Program-made: the position numbers and the translations under genes
Notes under the pieces: generated by a model
Told to the model about the DNA's origin: nothing
What the model saw: only the letters and a program-made list of their open reading frames with translations
The model's database searches: none
Shown here: piece after piece, positions 4,630 through 7,903 of the stretch
Numbering within the stretch: position 1 is the stretch's first letter
Layout of the letters: each line of letters begins with the position of its first letter
Assembly (NCBI GenBank): GCA_016926695.1
Contig: JAFGOB010000115.1
Span: 1-7,903, forward strand
Direction of reading: 5' to 3'
Length of the DNA: 7,903 bases
From: Dehalococcoidales bacterium
GTDB lineage: Bacteria; Chloroflexota; Dehalococcoidia; Dehalococcoidales; UBA3254

Positions 4630-7569
4630 GTGTTTAAGAAGTTATTCGGTGGGCTTATTGATTCCAATGAAAAAGAAATTGACCGTCTGAGGCCAGTTGT
4701 AGAGAAGATCAACTCTCTGGAAGCGGATTATGAGCGTTTAAGCGATGAAGAACTGAAGGCCAAAACGGAGGAGTTCAAAGAGCGCATAAATCAGGCTACT
4801 GCGCAGTCCCGTGATGATGCCGGGAGCGCCCGGCAGGCGCTTGAATCCAGGCGGAAGAGTACGGCTGAAGCGGTAAACAACCTCCAGGAGCAGGAAATAT
4901 CGCGTGAATGCCGTGACCTGGAAGCAGTGCTCCAGAAAAAGGAGAACGACCTTAAGGCTCTGGAAAAGAAGGTCCTGGAAGAGATTCTTCCTGAGGCCTT
5001 TGCCGCTGTACGGGAAGCCGCGAAACGCACTATTCACCAGCGTCATTTCGATGTCCAGCTTATAGGAGGTATCGTCCTGCACCAGGGTAAAATCGCAGAG
5101 ATGAGGACTGGTGAGGGCAAAACGCTGGTGGCTACCTGTCCTCTGTATCTGAATTCCTTGACCGGCCGCGGGGTGCACTTGATTACGGTTAACGATTACC
5201 TCGCCCGCCGCGATCCTTACTGGATGGGCCCGGTTTATAATGCCCTGGGGGTAAGCGTCGCTTCAATTTATCCCATGCTTACACCTTCCGAGCATACCCC
5301 GGCCCGCGTATATGATCCTGCTCACGATTCCGGGGACCGGGCCTGGAAACATTTCCGTACCGTTCGGCGCAGGGAGGCCTATGAGGCTGACATTACCTAC
5401 GGTACCAGTGCCGAATTCGGGTTTGATCACCTGCGCGATAATATGGTGATCGATCTCAACCAGTGCGTCCAGCGTCCCCTGAACTACGGTATCGTGGATG
5501 AGGTCGATAACCTCCTGATCGATGAAGCCAGGACTCCTCTGATAATCAGCGGCGCCGCTGAGGAAACGGCGGATCTTTACAGGGCGGTCAACAACGTGGT
5601 CAGCCGCATGAAATACAAAACTCTGGCCCACGAGCCTGTGACTTACGAGGAAAAGGAAGAAAGAGAAGCGCTGAAGGGGCAGTTCGATTATATCGCCTAT
5701 GAGAAAGACCATGCCGTGGAAGATAATCCTTCCGCCCAGGAAAAACTGGCCAGGGCTTTCAATATGAAGGTCGAAGACCTTTTCGGGGGCGAGATGGAGG
5801 AGCAGAAACAGCTTTCTTTCGAAGAGACCAAGATGCGCAACGATATACGGTCTGTCTTCCGCAAGGCCATGCAGGCCCACTCCCTCTATAAAAGGGACCG
5901 CGATTACGTGGTCAACGACCAGCATGAGGTTGTTATTGTCGATGAGTTTACCGGACGCCTGATGCTGGGCCGCCGCTACTCCGAGGGGCTGCACCAGGCT
6001 ATCGAGGCTAAAGAAGGCGTCAAGGTTCAGAGGGAAAGCCGGACCTATGCCACCATTACCATCCAGAATTATTTCCGGATGTACCAGAAGCTGGCCGGCA
6101 TGACAGGTACTGCCGTGACCGAGGCCGAAGAGTTCCATAAAATATATAACCTGGATGTGGTGGTGGTTCCGACCAATAAACCCACTATACGTGAAGATAA
6201 TCCCGATCGTATCTACAAGGATGAGGACGCCAAATTCCGCGCCGTAGCGCGTGAAATTGAAGAGGTGCACAACAATCAGCAGCCTATACTGGTCGGTACG
6301 GTCTCAATCGAAAAGTCCGAACGCCTGGGTGAGTTGATGAGGCGGAAAGGCATCGGATACAAGATCCTGAATGCCAAGGAACACCTGAAAGAAGCAGAGA
6401 TCATTGCTGAAGCAGGCAAGCCGGGCAGTGTAACTGTGGCCACCAATATGGCCGGGCGCGGTGTGGATATCGTGCTGGGAGGTAAGGAACCTAAAAAAGA
6501 CGAATATGAAGACCCCGGGGAATGGGAAAAGGAACATGCCCTGTGGGAAGAAAGACACGATAAGGTGCTGGCCGCGGGAGGTCTGCATGTCATCGGGACC
6601 GAACGCCATGAAGCCCGCCGGATTGACAACCAGTTGCGCGGCAGGTCCGGCCGCCAGGGCGATCCAGGAAGCACCCGTTTTTATGTTGCCCTTGATGATG
6701 ATATTATGAAGCGTTTCGGTGGAGAACGCATCAAAAGCGTGATGTCGTGGGTGGGTATGGATGCCGATACCCCCATTGAAAACGGAATGGTCAGCAAGTC
6801 CATAGAGAACTCGCAGATCAAAGTGGAGGGATTTCATTTTGATATCCGCAAGCACCTGGTCGAGTTTGATGACGTGGTCAATAAACACCGTGAACTGATC
6901 TATGCCGAGAGAAAGAAGGTCCTCAGCGGCGCCGATCTCAAGACCAATATCCTGGATATGCTGGATAAAGAGATCGGTGCAATCATGGATGAGCATATAG
7001 GCAGGCGCACCAATGATGAATGGAATATGAACGGCCTTGTGGCTGATTTAAATACCATCTTGCCTTTGCCCCGGGATACGGCTTCCACGCTGGCCCAGCT
7101 AAATCCAGGACCCATGAGAGAGAAGCTGAATGAGATGGTGCGCACGGCCTATGATCAGAAAGAGCAGGAAGTCGGCGACGAGGATATGCGGCTTCTGGAG
7201 CGGCTGGTAATGCTGCGGGTGATCGACGACCTGTGGGTCGAGCACCTGACCGAAATGGAAAACCAGCGCACGCAGGCCGGGTTCGCCGGGCTCCAGCAGA
7301 TGAAGTCTCAGGACTCCTACAAGCGTATCGGCTACCAGCAGTTCCAGGTGCTGCTGGAAAATATCAGGCAAAATATCGCCCGCATGATCTTCCACGTCAA
7401 TCTGCGCCGTGAAGAAGAAAAAAAGGTCTCGACCCCTGTTTCGCGAGCGGCCGGAGTAGCCGGCAGCGCTCCTAAAACCGCACCCAGAGTGGCGGGAAAA
7501 AAGGTGGGACGCAACGACCCCTGCCCCTGCGGAAGTGGTAAAAAATATAAACACTGCTGCGGAAAATAA
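4630..7569 (+). CDS. secA: Preprotein translocase ATPase SecA
   Basis: SecA is the motor that pushes unfolded secretory proteins through the SecYEG channel at the inner face of the membrane. The protein has 979 residues, against about 900 in Escherichia coli. Approximate layout: NBD1 (1-300 and 425-458) with Walker A TGEGKT (160-165) and Walker B DEVDNLLIDEAR (290-301); PPXD (about 302-425); NBD2 (about 459-685) with NMAGRGVDIVLGG (606-618) and QLRGRSGRQGD (668-678); scaffold and wing domains (about 690-925); and a short C-terminal linker ending in a zinc-binding SEC-C tail with cysteines 965, 967, 976 and 977. All ATPase motifs are intact. Extra length comes from a charged, coiled-coil-like segment at about 52-110 and an extra stretch at about 212-246. 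The segment at about 330-406 and the two-helix-finger tip (877-897) are divergent. The final CC in place of the E. coli CH is a common zinc-site variant. No terminator is evident after the stop. Confidence 0.98.
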   Translation: MFKKLFGGLIDSNEKEIDRLRPVVEKINSLEADYERLSDEELKAKTEEFKERINQATAQSRDDAGSARQALESRRKSTAEAVNNLQEQEISRECRDLEAVLQKKENDLKALEKKVLEEILPEAFAAVREAAKRTIHQRHFDVQLIGGIVLHQGKIAEMRTGEGKTLVATCPLYLNSLTGRGVHLITVNDYLARRDPYWMGPVYNALGVSVASIYPMLTPSEHTPARVYDPAHDSGDRAWKHFRTVRRREAYEADITYGTSAEFGFDHLRDNMVIDLNQCVQRPLNYGIVDEVDNLLIDEARTPLIISGAAEETADLYRAVNNVVSRMKYKTLAHEPVTYEEKEEREALKGQFDYIAYEKDHAVEDNPSAQEKLARAFNMKVEDLFGGEMEEQKQLSFEETKMRNDIRSVFRKAMQAHSLYKRDRDYVVNDQHEVVIVDEFTGRLMLGRRYSEGLHQAIEAKEGVKVQRESRTYATITIQNYFRMYQKLAGMTGTAVTEAEEFHKIYNLDVVVVPTNKPTIREDNPDRIYKDEDAKFRAVAREIEEVHNNQQPILVGTVSIEKSERLGELMRRKGIGYKILNAKEHLKEAEIIAEAGKPGSVTVATNMAGRGVDIVLGGKEPKKDEYEDPGEWEKEHALWEERHDKVLAAGGLHVIGTERHEARRIDNQLRGRSGRQGDPGSTRFYVALDDDIMKRFGGERIKSVMSWVGMDADTPIENGMVSKSIENSQIKVEGFHFDIRKHLVEFDDVVNKHRELIYAERKKVLSGADLKTNILDMLDKEIGAIMDEHIGRRTNDEWNMNGLVADLNTILPLPRDTASTLAQLNPGPMREKLNEMVRTAYDQKEQEVGDEDMRLLERLVMLRVIDDLWVEHLTEMENQRTQAGFAGLQQMKSQDSYKRIGYQQFQVLLENIRQNIARMIFHVNLRREEEKKVSTPVSRAAGVAGSAPKTAPRVAGKKVGRNDPCPCGSGKKYKHCCGK

Positions 7570-7746
7570 AAAGCCGGTATTTAGCTGTAAAATTATCGAT
7601 ATATTTCATCTGTACGGTTTTATCCATTGATGGGCCTATCTTTAAACGAAAGTTCCCTCTGGAGACAAGAATGGTTTAAGGTAAAATCTTTGTTTCCATC
7701 TGTCTGGAACAGGGAAAGTACAAACGAATCTTGCATCTCACGATCG

Positions 7747-7773
7747 TTGGTATGAGGATACAATGTATATAAT
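7747..7773 (+). promoter_or_regulatory. Candidate promoter for a gene beyond the right edge
   Basis: A perfect TATAAT (7768-7773) has only TTGGTA (7747-7752, four of six) upstream, at a short 15-base spacing. It lies about 120 bases before a ribosome-binding-like sequence at the window end. The region is AT-rich, so chance is a real alternative. Confidence 0.28.
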
Positions 7774-7893
7774 ATCATGTCATATGCCTGTATAAATGTC
7801 ATTCTTCGCCCCGATAGGAAGTAAGGAGAATCGGGACTCCAACATGACAGTTTAAAGGCGGCTGGTGCTTTATTGCCTGTCGTCTTACTTAAC

Positions 7894-7902
7894 AAAGGTG
7901 AG
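7894..7902 (+). promoter_or_regulatory. Likely ribosome binding site of the next gene
   Basis: AAAGGTGAG (7894-7902) matches the GGTGA part of the Shine-Dalgarno consensus. No start codon follows before the window ends two bases later, so the gene would begin just outside. Confidence 0.4.
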
Positions 7903-7903
7903 A

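Larger units (their letters stand above)
7570..7903. other. 334-base tail without a convincing gene
   Basis: No reading frame here has family resemblance together with a ribosome binding site. The stretch is AT-rich compared with secA. It holds TGTCAT three times (7778-7783 and 7797-7802 on +, 7844-7849 as ATGACA), an inverted repeat CCCGAT/ATCGGG (7810-7815 and 7830-7835), the palindrome ACGATCGT (7740-7747) and a TATAAT box (7768-7773). It is most simply read as the secA 3' region plus the leader of the next gene. No T-tailed hairpin that would end the secA message was found. Confidence 0.5.

Noticed and set aside
5263..6270. 335-codon open frame on the minus strand inside secA
   Set aside because: It lies wholly opposite strongly conserved SecA coding sequence, shows no recognisable family and is best explained as a by-product of secA codon composition.
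7630..7755. 41-codon plus-strand frame starting MGLSLNESSLW
   Set aside because: It has no Shine-Dalgarno sequence, codon use unlike the neighbouring genes and no family resemblance; chance is sufficient.
7620..7895. 91-codon minus-strand frame in the tail region
   Set aside because: It begins at TTG with no ribosome binding site, has no recognisable family or regular composition, and ends in AT-rich sequence with promoter-like features of the other strand.

Overview
The window carries an ordinary bacterial housekeeping cluster preceded by a large signalling gene, all on the + strand. In order: a short non-coding stretch with a degenerate tandem repeat (about 1-217); a 950-residue soluble sensor histidine kinase (218-3070); a 290-base regulatory gap with two good tandem sigma70-type promoters (3071-3360); then a compact run of ribose-phosphate pyrophosphokinase (prs, 3361-4302), a 74-residue DUF2007-family protein (4341-4565) and the preprotein translocase ATPase SecA (4630-7569). 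A 334-base tail without a convincing gene closes the window, and its last bases look like the ribosome binding site of a gene starting just outside.

Taxonomy is an inference. Moderate base composition, frequent GTG/TTG starts, a prs variant with an N-E-N-T adenine loop and E-K-R-R-x-G-N flexible loop, SecA with a long extra segment in NBD1 and another before the 'EAYxADITYGT' block, and the prs-DUF2007-secA order all recall Chloroflexota, in particular Dehalococcoidia-like genomes. There is no rRNA or other marker here to prove it.

The three downstream genes probably form one transcription unit. The promoters lie only upstream of prs, the gaps are 38 and 64 bases, and no U-tailed terminator separates the genes. 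Prs makes PRPP for nucleotide and amino-acid synthesis and SecA drives protein export, so their joint expression looks like growth-linked housekeeping rather than a pathway. The small DUF2007 protein has no known biochemical role. The kinase has no response regulator beside it in the window and no membrane segment, so it looks like a cytoplasmic orphan sensor with its own transcription.

I found no mobile element, CRISPR array, tRNA or rRNA, and no convincing new multi-gene system. The most unusual points are inside SecA (a coiled-coil insertion in NBD1, a divergent stretch in and after the PPXD, and a rewritten two-helix-finger tip), in the prs active-site loops, and in CCGGAA-type repeats found upstream of the kinase and again immediately next to the -35 box of the prs promoter.
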